The notes under the pieces are model-generated. The model did not search any database, had not been told where the DNA came from, and saw only the letters and a list, made by a program, of their open reading frames with translations. 64,000 nucleotides of DNA, from positions 930,001-994,000 of the forward strand of contig NC_134297.1 of NCBI RefSeq assembly GCF_949628215.1, read 5' to 3'. The DNA is from Phalacrocorax aristotelis. Its lineage: Eukaryota > Chordata > Aves > Suliformes > Phalacrocoracidae. This document shows positions 51,025 to 60,716 of the stretch, one piece after another (the first letter of the stretch is position 1; each line of letters opens with the position of its first letter). Both the position numbers and the translations under genes were made by a program.

Positions 51025-51046
51025 AGGAGCAGGAGCAGGAGCAGGA
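51025..51046. repeat. (AGGAGC)n hexanucleotide repeat
   Basis: About three and a half perfect AGGAGC units in GC-rich DNA. Confidence 0.85.
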
Positions 51047-51140
51047 CCATCCCCTCACACGGTACCACCGCGCACAGCCACACGGCACACGGTCCTGTGC
51101 GGTGCTGCGGTGGCACGAGCCAAGCACCTGCTCCTGAAAC

Positions 51141-53564
51141 AATAAGCAGAGATCAATGTTCTGGGTAATTTTATGATGCAGAAATATGCAGCATAATTCA
51201 ATTTTCAGCAAGGGAAAAGATGAATCTCTGCTTGCTCCCCTCTCATTTCTTCCCCTCCTTCCCACACTCATTTGATACCGCTCCATGTGGCAACATCAAG
51301 CGATCTTTGAATGTTTTAGCTCCTGTAAAATAATTATATTATAATGCAAGGAAGGAAATCGGTCGCTTCCAAGCCGTGTAAACATATGCCTTCTAACAGC
51401 TGGAGCGCTGGCAGCGCTCGCCAGGCAAGGAAGCGGCTGCGTGGCTGTCGCACTCCCCGGTATTTAGGACACCTGGCGGCAGAGCCTCACCGGGGAAGGG
51501 CAGGGAAGGGGAGGACCAGCGGCTCCGGCACTGCGCGACACAGATGCTCCAGCCCCGTGCCCGTGCCGCTGCCGACGGAGCGGCCGCCTTTGCTCCCCTG
51601 CTCCGCAGAGGGGTAGGCAAAGGTGGTGTGCTGGAGCCCCCAGAAGAGGGAGGGGAGGGCATGGGCCTGCCCCCTGCCCGGACAAGGTAGCGCTGCCTCG
51701 AGCCGACTGGAGAGTAATTGAGGAGTGCCATTAAAATGTCACCGAGAAAATTATTAAGTTAAGGTAAACCACTTCCACGCGTCAAAAGCAAAGGCAATCA
51801 GGCCCAGGCGTGTCCCCCTAGGAAATTATGTGGAGTAATTAATCAAAAAGCTAATGAGAAATGTGTTTTCCTTCCCAGCCTAACACCACATCATATTCTT
51901 ATTAGCCAAGGTTATTACAATAGTAATCATGCATGCTCCGAGTTCAAATTGGGTTTTTTTGCTCCACTGCCGCCAATTTAGAAAACCATTAATGGAAAAG
52001 ATAAACCCCGATACACAAACCAGCCCTTTGTGTTTAGTCACCTGGCGTGTGAGGATCGCCACACACGACCCGCGCCCCGCCAACATAAGCTCGCCATCAC
52101 CCAGTTACAGGCCGCCCCGGCCGCTGCTCGCCCGGCACCGCCGCAGTGGGCACCCCCGGCCCGGCAGACCCGCGGCACAAGCCAGGGAGCGGCGGGGGCG
52201 AGGCTGCCAGCTCCCCCGGACGCTCTTGCTCTGCTCTTCCAGCCCTTTCCCGGGACGGAAATAAACGCTCAGACCTCAGCAGATTTTCTCGCGGCGCACA
52301 GAGACGGGGGACGGCGCGGTTTGCGAGCGCTCGGTCCCAGTGGCAGCTCGGCAGAGCCGCTGGGCGCTCGCTGCTTCCGCAAGTCTGCCCTGTTTATTTG
52401 GATGCCTGGGAGTGGGATCGGAGTTGTTCCGTAAATCTGGCGGTAAGTGGGTAATTTGCTCGGTACGACGGGCTCCCCCTCCACCCACCTCGGAGAGCAG
52501 CCACCTGCCAATCTCTCCAGCCCTAAAGTGCACAGTCAGCAGCCCAGCAAAGGGAAAACATCTCTGCTTGATATTCAGCATTAAATAATTCAGCCCCCTA
52601 CAGAGAGACGGGGGAGAAGAATGAGTCTGACAAAAAATATAAAGATTTCCTATGCCATGTTAAAAATGCATTGACCCGATTAGCTCGCCGGAGGGATGCT
52701 GAGCCACGGTGGAGCAGAGCAGGGAAACTCGTCCACGCAGTGACAGCACAGCAGAGGGGACCTGAGCGGGGCAAACAAAGCTCTCCAGCGTTCTCTTCTT
52801 TTTTAGTGTTTTCTTGCACAATCTTTTTCTTGCTTGCACGTACTTGCTCCAGAAGGGCGCCCCTCGTCCAGGAGACATCTCGCGCCTTCCCTTCCCAGCT
52901 CTGCTCGGGGCCTCGCATGCAAGGGCCGAAGGGCCGGACGCCCTCCCGCCCACCCCGGGGGACCACGCTGGCGCTGCCGATGGCGGCAGATGCTCTGCCC
53001 CAAGCAGCCCTGAGTCGGCTCCGAGCCTCCCCGCACAGCTCGCCCCTCCGCCCCCCCGCCTGCCTGCCGGCAACGCCGCTTAGGAAGCCAGCGTGATCTC
53101 TCCAGGATGTTTGGCAGCTCCAGCTTTGATGTGTGGATTAATGAGAATTGACACCGCTGGAATAAAGCCTTCACAAGCCCAAAGGCAGGGCCTGGGGCAA
53201 GACTGGAGGGGATGACGCTCTCTGCGCGCTGCCTTTGATTGCTCCGTGCTCAGCTTCGCCTCCCGGCAGCGGGGCGAGCCGGCGGCGCGGGGCCGGGAGC
53301 CGCAGCTCCGCAGGGTGGTGGCACAGAATGTCAGGTTGCCCAGGGCTGGCTGCCTTCCGCACGTGCCGTGGCCTCGCCGAGAGCCCTGGCTGGTCCCGCT
53401 GGGCGCCATCCCTGGGGCTGGCTCTGAGAAGGCACCCTGGCACGCCAGCCCAGGCAAACACTGATGTCCTAGCGAGAGGCAGGACTTGGGGTGCTGCAGG
53501 AGCCCAGGCTGGAGCCACCCAATGCTGCTTCCACGCTCGCGCCAGCTCCTTCCTCCTCGCTGCC
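51141..53564. other. Non-coding segment with islands at 51.14-51.36, 51.7-52.03, 52.57-52.68 and 53.1-53.16 kb
   Basis: The 51.7-52.03 kb island is rich in homeodomain words (GAGTAATTAATC, ACCATTAATGG). A CpG-dense block follows it. No exon supported. Confidence 0.45.
52040..52400. other. CpG-dense block
   Basis: CpG-rich DNA directly right of the AT-rich island 51,700-52,030. It contains CGGCCGCTGCTCGCCCGG-type words. Open frames through it reflect few stop codons at high GC rather than coding. Confidence 0.65.
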
Positions 53565-53700
53565 TGACCGCGGCACTGGGGGAGGTCGCGGGTGCTCACC
53601 TGCAGCACTGAGAAAGGGATGCAGCGTCCCCATGACCGCGGCACTGGGGGAGGTCGCGGGTGCTCACCTGCAGCACTGAGAAAGGGATGCAGCGTCCCCA
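53565..53700. repeat. Exact 68-bp tandem duplication
   Basis: Two copies (53,565-53,632 and 53,633-53,700) are identical over 68 bp, beginning TGACCGCGGCACTGG and ending CAGCGTCCCCA. The zero divergence implies a very recent duplication, ongoing copy-number variation, or an assembly artefact. Confidence 0.95.
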
Positions 53701-56660
53701 TGTCCTCTGCCCAGGACGGGGCTCTCCTCTGGGCTGGAAACCTCATGGCGCTTGAGCAGGGCTGGATTTGGCCCGTGTCCCGGCACAGCACGCTTGCTCG
53801 CTCTGCACAGCGCTGGCCCGGCTCTGCTCGCAGGGGAGCGCAGGCTGCAGCACACTCGAGCGCACCTGGAAAGAAAACAACAATCAAAACACCCCGAAGA
53901 GGAGCCAGCACAATATAATAAACTCCCTCCTAATCTGCTCGCTGAATAGCCTCCAGGCATAACGCCGGTTGGCATCTCAACGGGCACACAAGGAGCACGG
54001 CCAGGGGCAAGAGCTCCGCTCCGTTTACGCCGAGCAGGACGAGGAAGGTTGCACTGTGAGCAGCGGCCAAAAGCCTCCGATCCCCCCCTGCAGCGGGGGT
54101 CCCTTCTGCCAGCATCTGCTCCCAGGGGTTCTCGCAGGCCCTAGTCAATGTCCTCATCGGAAGGGGGTCCCTCGGGGCCGCGGCAGGGAGCGCAGCAGGT
54201 GGGAGCCCCTGCACCTGCCACCCAGAGCGCTGGCACCACAGAGTTGTGGCGGGCAGCGCCACGGCTGCCCGCAGCACTCACCAGCCGGGGTCCCTCTCTG
54301 CATTAAGCCCTTTAAGAAGAAATCTATTAGCCAGTAATTACATGCAGGCTAGAACACCGCAATTTTATTACGGCTATAAAGCACTCCACAATTATAATCT
54401 GCAGTTTCTGCTGTAGGGTGTTTACTGTTTGAGCAACACCTGATTTACGGCACAGCACCAGCCCAGCCCCCGGGGCGGAGGTGCCAGGCAGGCAGAGGGC
54501 TCTGCCTGCGCGCTGCTCTCGGCCACCACCGACAGCACCCCCCGAGCAGCCGAGGGTGCCGGGGATGTGGCGGCGGGCTTCGCACCGCCCTGGGACCACA
54601 GCCCGGGAGCCAAGGCGGGGGTCCCACCCGCACACGTGCGAGCGCGCAGGCGGCGGGGAGGTGGTGGAGCTGGGGCAGGGGCTGGGCCGGCTCTCGCTCC
54701 CCGCAGGCGACACTCGAAGGTCAGCCGCGCTCCTTCGGTCCCGCAATCACCAGCCCCAAAGCCTCAGCCCCACCGCCGAGGGGACCAGGCTCCAGGCAGC
54801 CACAGAGGACAAGCCCTCGCTGCCATCCTCACCTCTTGTGCTTGAATGGGAGCCCAGGCTGGAGAGCTGCGGCATCGGGCTGGCTTTGCTGATGGAGTTG
54901 TAATTTCTGAAGTTCCTCCAAAATGAATATGGATGCACATCTGCCTCTGCTGAGGTGTAACAAATTGTTAGAGATTGTGTTAAATTACCCTGAAACTGCG
55001 TCCACTGCTGGCACCCTGACTGCCCTGGGCACAGGCTGGCTGCGGCCCACAGCTGCCGGGGGAGCTTTCACCTCCTGGAAGGAAAAAAGGCTGCAAACTT
55101 TTAACTTCTCCATCAGCACCGTGCAGATGACGTCCTCCCTGGCCGCCTCCGCCTGCAGAGGACGAGCGGCCGTTCCCGGAGGCAGGGGCCACCGGGCTGT
55201 CCCCAGGACCCCTCTCCGTGCCCGGGGACAAGGCGCTGGCCCCAGGGGTGGCGGCAGGGCTTGGGGCACTGTGGGGAAACCAAGGCACGGGAAGCTTCCC
55301 ACGCCCCGCCTGCGCAGCCATTACCCGGCGCCTTGCTCTAACCGCCAGATAACACATCTAAAATGTGTTTATTTGCATCCCGGCTGCTTTTTAATTTGAT
55401 TATTTATCTCCCGTTTAGCCTTTGACAGATCAAAGGCTCGGCGGAGGGGAAGCGGAGCTGGGCCGCGCATGAAAATGAGCCTTGATACATAATTAATTAA
55501 CATAAAACAGTTTCATTAGGAGACGGTGTTACACGGCTGTTTGTCTTCAAAATGTAAGCGGTGTAGAGAGCACGAGGGAGAGCGGCCGGGGAGCCCCAGC
55601 CCTGCATCGCCCACGCCAGCCCAGCCCGGCTCCCATGTTCTCCCCGGTGAGCACGGCCACGGCCGGAGCGCGGCCCCTCTCCCTTAATTGCGTGCACTGT
55701 CTCCCACCCTTGATTATTAATCTGTTCTTAATTCTATTAAGAGATGGCCAGGAGAAAGAGTATCAATTTTAGATTAACAAGGTTATTAGCACTTAATTAT
55801 GTGAGGTGTCTTTGTAATTGAAAAGAAAAAGAGGAAGCGCCATAAATATCCCCAGCCCCTGAGCTCCTGGGGGTTTACGGGTGGCTCTTTATTCACAAGG
55901 CTGTGGAACCATAAATATTAAATATCTCGTGAAAAAAAATTACAAGGCAGCAAGAGGATGCCCTCTGGATATTCCGGCGCCGAACGCTCTTGCATTTACA
56001 AATATTCATTAACCGGGATCTGCAAAGTTATTTCCACCAAGACTCGGCAAACGAGCGAGAGAGGTTATTTAAAAAAATAGAGTCTAGAGTAAATATTATT
56101 AGTAATTTTTATCTCTGCATGTTCCTAATTATTCCATAATTAGGGAAAGTGCACATACGCATATACAATCACTAACCTGCCGGTCTCGGGGATTTTCGTT
56201 CCCGCCCCATCGCGGGATGGAGCCGCCGGGGAAAGCGCTTCTCCCCGAGCCAAAACGGGGCCGCCCACGCCCGGGGGACCCTGGCGCTCCCCGCTGAGAG
56301 CCCAGGACCATTTACGCAGCCGTTGGGCTCTGCTGAGCGCCTTCGACCCAGAGCCGCTGGCAGTTAGAGCAGAATGAAAATCACAAATCTCGGGTTCTTT
56401 TTAATTAAAAAATAATAGGAGAATAATAGGAGATCTCGGAGGGAACCTGGTGCAACGACACGTCACCTGCCAAAACCCTCTTTGCTGGAGCTGTTAAAAA
56501 AAGCCAGCCAAGAGCCGGGAGAAGCCACGTGCATCCTCGGCAGGACAGGCGTGGCAGGACAGACTGCCTCTCCGCCAGCCCTGCGAGCACCCGCCGCCCT
56601 GGGCAAAGCCCCCCGCCAGCGGGCAGGGGTGCTGGGGGGCAGGTGGTGTCATGCACCAGG
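53701..56660. other. Non-coding segment with AT-rich islands 54.30-54.44, 54.89-55.01, 55.34-55.56 and 55.69-56.18 kb
   Basis: The 55.34-56.18 kb group is the densest regulatory-looking stretch of the window. It has an octamer, a TCF/LEF pair, TAATTAATTAAC, GATTATTAATC and TTAATTATG. No exon supported. Confidence 0.5.
55417..55438. promoter_or_regulatory. Facing pair of TCF/LEF sites
   Basis: AGCCTTTGA (55,417-55,425) and TCAAAGGCT (55,430-55,438) are perfect inverted arms around CAGA. Each arm holds a CCTTTGA/TCAAAGG TCF/LEF core, and the loop gives TGACAG, a MEIS/TGIF-type word. A POU octamer ATTTGCAT lies 39 bp upstream at 55,371-55,378. Confidence 0.4.
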
Positions 56661-56790
56661 AATTAAGCTCTTAATCGCAACTAAACACCTTACCGATGAG
56701 CTCATCGGCAAAAATCTAATTATTATGTGTGAGGCCAAGCTTAATTGCTTGTCCTTGACATGAATAATGCACCACGTAAGCCTATTAGCC
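56661..56790 (+). repeat. Duplicated non-coding element, copy B
   Basis: Partner of copy A at 44,191-44,313, same orientation. Blocks are: AATTAAGCTCTTAATCG near 56,661; a 16-bp perfect dyad CCGATGAGCTCATCGG at 56,693-56,708; ATCTAATTA at 56,714-56,722; AATTGCTTGTCC at 56,743-56,754; AATAATG at 56,763-56,769; GTAAGCCTATTA at 56,776-56,787. The interval between the second and third of these blocks and the fourth is about 7 bp longer than in A. The right end carries a local tandem duplication and an ATT microsatellite. Confidence 0.85.
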
Positions 56791-56819
56791 AGTGTAAGCC
56801 TATTATTATTATTATTATC
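56776..56819 (+). repeat. 18-bp local tandem duplication plus (ATT)n microsatellite at the end of copy B
   Basis: GTAAGCCTATTA occurs at 56,776-56,787 and again at 56,794-56,805, separated by GCCAGT. The second copy runs into six ATT units to 56,819. Copy A has only one GTAAGCCTGTTA, so the second unit arose in B. Confidence 0.9.
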
Positions 56820-57010
56820 ATGCTCACTGTCAAAAGTATAAAAGTAAAACAGTCGAACAGGGGGAAAAATAATGTTGAGCAATTAGCAGCAAAACGCCAG
56901 ACAAATAAGCTCATTAATTGTTCGAGGGAGCAAGCTCCGCCGCACACCAGCGAGTGCCCACTGGGGGCTGGTCAGGGGTGAAGCCCACCAGTGCCAGCGT
57001 GGCCAGGAGG

Positions 57011-57025
57011 GACAGACAGACAGAC
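57011..57025. repeat. (GACA)n tetranucleotide repeat
   Basis: GACAGACAGACAGAC; nearly four units just left of a CpG-dense block. Confidence 0.85.
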
Positions 57026-57119
57026 GGAGGCAGGGGCGCACGGCCGCCCCGGCAGCACGGCTCCTCCAAAGAGGAGGAAGCAAAACCGGCTCCGAAAGCA
57101 GCTTCTCTGCAAAGTCACA

Positions 57120-57320
57120 GAGTTTAAGGGCGGACTCGGAAGCCCGGTGGCGGCGGCCGGAGCACCCGGGCGGCCCCCGTCCCCTCCCGCCGTCAGCCAG
57201 GCGGCCGCCCGCGCGGACCCTCGCCTCCTTCGCGTCGTTTCTAATTAAGCCCCGCTAATGAGAAAGTCGGGATGCGGGAGGTGGGTGGGCAACGCCGCCT
57301 CCTGCGCACGCACTCCTCCC
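57120..57320. other. CpG-dense block
   Basis: About 20 CpG dinucleotides lie in 57,121-57,240 alone (for example GCGGCCGCCCGCGCGG). This is a density typical of unmethylated CpG islands. It lies between copy B and the AT-rich island at 57.33-57.5 kb, with no gene start recognisable. A second CpG-dense stretch follows at about 57,640-57,880. Confidence 0.7.
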
Positions 57321-57396
57321 AGACTTATCACTAGTCGCAGGATGTTTACAATAATTTTTAATTTGCACAATTATTAATCATTTTTCTATCTGCCTC

Positions 57397-57410
57397 ATTT
57401 GCATAATAAT
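57397..57410. promoter_or_regulatory. POU octamer ATTTGCATAATAAT
   Basis: This exact octamer lies in the 57,330-57,500 AT-rich island, next to ACAATTATTAATCATTTTTC. It shares the extended word ATTTGCATAAT with the 28,067 site. Confidence 0.35.
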
Positions 57411-57943
57411 TACTCTGCTCCGTGTTTGCCATGACGGCGAATGGCAGTGTTTTAAATTAAATTAAGATTTTAATATTCAGGTTTTTTGGTTAAAGCTAAT
57501 CAAAGTGCCGCTCGATGCCAAGAGCGGGGCGGCTGCCCTTCCAGAAACACTAATGAAGAGATGGGCTTCCTGGCATCACTCACCCTGTCTCCATCACCCC
57601 TCTTATCCCAGAGGATCCCGCAGCATTTCCCAGTTCCTCGGCTGCCAGGACCGCTCGGAGGCAGCAGCAAGGCAGGATGCGGGCCAAGGGCGCCAGGGCA
57701 AGGCGGCCTCCTGCCGTCCCGGCCAGCACCCGGGGACGGGATCGGGGAGGGAGGCGTGCGAGGCGCAGGGGCTCGCTCAGACCTCGGGCTCGGCTCGACC
57801 TTGGCGGCGCCCAGGGGACGCCCTGGGAGCGCCTCACTCGGCGTCGCCCCGCACCTCGGCGGCCAGGCTTCGTCCATCGGCAGAGGGGAAGAGGCAGCTC
57901 TCCCATCCCCTCTGACACTTAAGTGCCAGTTCGGACCCCGTGT

Positions 57944-57949
57944 TTTATT
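57944..57949 (-). terminator. Candidate polyadenylation signal AATAAA
   Basis: Minus strand reads CTAATAAAACACGG, followed by a G/T-containing stretch (AAGTGTCAG, GGGGATGGG) that could serve as the downstream element. It is the first canonical hexamer I found downstream of BUD13. It could also be a chance hexamer. Confidence 0.35.
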
Positions 57950-60622
57950 AGTCCAACTGCATCCAGATGGGCCATCCTAACGTGTGGATTCGCACCGAGG
58001 CAACAACGCAGAGGGTGCATATTAAAATGTTGTAACTGCATCACCTGAGCTCTCCCATACTCTATTATTTTGCAGAGACAGGTTTTACCGAGAAAATACC
58101 CAGTAATAAACGAATAATAGATGCATTGCATACATTCAGTGTTGTACTGAACATCGACACGAGGTCCCTCTGGCAGTAATAAACACGTACCTCTACCTAA
58201 AACCTTCAAACTGAGTAAGAGTAAGTTGCAAGAGCAGAAGCTGACGCCGTTTTCAGGTACTAAAGCAACGTTGTGCTTAGTACCAGCACTAAAACGGCTT
58301 TGCCGTCCTAAGTAGAGCTTACATTCCCGTCTTCTGCCGCTCTGTAAGAGATGCAACCCTCACCCAAGCAGGGTGGACGGGAAGGTACAAGCATCTAACC
58401 AGGACAACCACTCTCCACGGTGAGGAGAATTTAGTAATTCCACAGCATTTTTCCCACACCTCCAGAAGAACCGAGGTAAGCGAGAGCAGAAATGGGTACA
58501 TGTCAGACGTAACTCCGCTCTCCCGGGCTGCGGCTGCCTCACATTGCAGGGAAAAAAGAGAAACAGGGCCTTGGTGACAGAAGGGGAAAGCACACCTGGA
58601 AAACAGGCATGACTGAGGAGCGGGCTTTCAATGCGCTGCGGCAAGCAGCTCTGAGCTCTCGCTGCTGCCTCACGCTCCCAAACCATTTTGCTGCCTGACG
58701 GGCTGCAACAGGGCCCGCGTGAGCAAAGCGCTCCCAATGCTGCCCTTCTCCCCGCAGAAGAACCGAGACCTGCTCAGGGTGGTTTCCTGCGGTTTGGCTA
58801 TTGAAGGAGAAAACCACAGCTCGCTCCCACAAGAGCTACAAACGGTGGCCGGTTCTCCGTTCCTCTCCCGGCCTCTGTCACCACCTGTGAGCAGCAGTCC
58901 ACGGTTTACGTGCTCACAGGCAGCGACAGACGAGTATCGGTCCCCAAAGCATGCGGTGAAGCTTAACTGACCACCCCAAAAATACAGGTGGGACCGTCAG
59001 TGCGGCTGGGGTCCTCTAAGTTCCCACCTGCAGCCTGGAGAGTCCCCACCGGGCTCCGTAAAAGACGTCGGCAAAGCGCAATGTGTTTGGCGGAGGTAAC
59101 CGCAGACGGCGACGGCCGCGGCAGCGCTGTATCCGATCCTTTTACCGGCGGGCTGGTGGTTACTTACCCTCCTTGCCCCTGCTGTGGAAGAAAAACCACA
59201 CCACCACACAAAATCAAGTAGAAAAAGAAAGCTGTTATTTACAAGTGTACACACAGATTCCGGGACCGCTAGAAACACAACACAGTGAATATAAAAGGGG
59301 GAAGGGAGTCCCAAGGCTCTCCCACTCCAGAGAAGACACTGTCGTTACACTTCCCGCTGACAGCCCTCCTAGCGCTCGAGAGTTGCCGCAAGAGCAATTC
59401 TGACGGCGGGCGCCTGACCACTGCTGAAGACGAGGCATCTCCATGGAAACCGCCAGCTGCGTTTCATACATGCTCCCTGGGATGTCAAGGAGAACAACTG
59501 TATCTCCACAAGTGCCTTCTCGCAAGCAGGGATTAAGGGAAGCGCTCTGCCCGGCCTCCAGCTGCAAGGCCGACAAATCTGATCGCAAGCGAGGGGTTAA
59601 CGCTTCGCGCTGGAGCGAGCCCTCAAGCTATTGGCGCCGCTGCCCACAGAGGAGCAGGGATCCAACCCCCATCGCTACCTACTCAAACTAACAGGCAGGG
59701 GAGGCAATTTAAACACCCCACCATATGTTTCTTTCCACAAGAAACTGACCCCCAAAGAGTTGCGTAGGCTCCTGAAGATTTTGCTGTCGAATACAGCACC
59801 ACAGGTTGGTCTCTCAACCCCTTGTAGGAGGGGGCTGGAGCGATACGCAGCAAGCGGCCTCCTTGGCAGGGCGAGGAGCCGAGCTTCAGCTCCACTGCAC
59901 GCCAGCGACTCCCAGGAACCAGAGGGCACAATAACTGCACAAACTTAACAGCAGCCCTTCGGGTGCGCCAGGAAGGTCGCAGGGAGGAGCTGACCTCAGC
60001 CCGCAGGCAGATCAGCTCACAGGACTGAGTCCGTTTCGGGCATCGCTGCTCTCTGGAAGAACTCAAACACAACTGAACTGCAACTGAGCTCTGGAACAGA
60101 CTGACCTCCTGGGTGAGGTTCGTTCTCCAGCGACCATGTGTTCAGCGTACTTTTACCATGAGGAAAAACCTGAGATTTAGGACACCTGAAGACTTGTGAA
60201 CCGCCCTCAGAGAAGAAGCATTTGGCATAAGACAATTAAGCATATGGTTTCTACAGTTTGTTAGAAGACAAATAAACAGATCAGAAACCAACGTCTGCAG
60301 CACCTTACGGTGGAGCACCCGAGAGCTGAGGGACTCCTGCAGGCAGCAGCACCGCACCTCCTCCCCGCGCTCGGCCGCTGCGCTGCTCCGGGCAGCTCTG
60401 CTGCAGTCCTCGGCACTCATCCTCTCCGGCTGACAGGAAAATCCTCTTTCGGCAGCTCTCTGCTAAACTGAGCCTTGCCTCTGGGAGGACGGCCCGCTGG
60501 GGCGCTGAACGCTGAGGACAGGGCTCGGTCCAGGCAGAGCGAGCCATCCCTCACGGCTCTGGCAGCGGCAGCAGGTGAACCATCAACTCAGGGGCGCTGC
60601 TTCGCGTGGCTCTTCACCTCAC
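57944..60622 (-). other. Possible long BUD13 3' UTR / downstream transcribed flank
   Basis: Read on the minus strand from the BUD13 stop, this stretch has no supportable exon. Its base composition is more even than the CpG-rich DNA left of 57.9 kb. No AATAAA appears within the first several hundred bases after the stop. The first canonical one I found on the minus strand is at about 57,944-57,949. This makes a ~2.7-kb 3' UTR possible, but a short UTR using a variant signal is equally allowed. A 14-nt interval at 59,168-59,181 is flanked by acceptor-like and donor-like words on the minus strand. Confidence 0.35.
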
Positions 60623-60716
60623 CTACATGTCCTCAACGCTCCACTTGTACGCGAGCTCCTGAACTGCCTTCTTGTTGGCTATCCTCGCAAAGCGCTGCTG
60701 CTCAAACCCGTTGGAC
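60623..60716 (-). CDS. BUD13: BUD13 terminal coding exon with stop codon
   Basis: The acceptor is cctttgtAG at 60718-60717. The exon encodes SNGFEQQRFARIANKKAV, QELAYKWSVEDM, then TAG. Length and C-terminus coincide with vertebrate BUD13, which also ends WSVEDM. Confidence 0.97.

Larger units (their letters stand above)
47481..51140. other. Non-coding segment with islands at 47.93-48.13, 48.89-49.06 and 49.7-49.87 kb
   Basis: The island at 47.93-48.13 kb includes ATTAATCTCC, AAATTAATTTCC and TTATCTTAATAAG words. The GC-rich remainder shows nothing recognisable. Confidence 0.45.
56820..57943. other. Non-coding segment between copy B and the possible BUD13 3' end
   Basis: Contains the GACA repeat, the CpG-dense block and the 57.33-57.5 kb AT-rich island with an octamer. 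The near-palindrome GACACTTAAGTGCC (57,914-57,927) carries two inverted NKX2-like CACTTAA words. No exon supported. Confidence 0.45.

Noticed and set aside
53171..53911. 246-codon minus-strand open frame with an internal repeated peptide
   Set aside because: The peptide repeat is only the translation of the 68-bp tandem duplication; the frame has no domain or splice support.
54325..56795. Shared 12-mer CTATTAGCCAGT at 54,325 and 56,783
   Set aside because: Isolated 12-base matches are expected about a hundred times within a 64-kb window; no collinear neighbours support homology.
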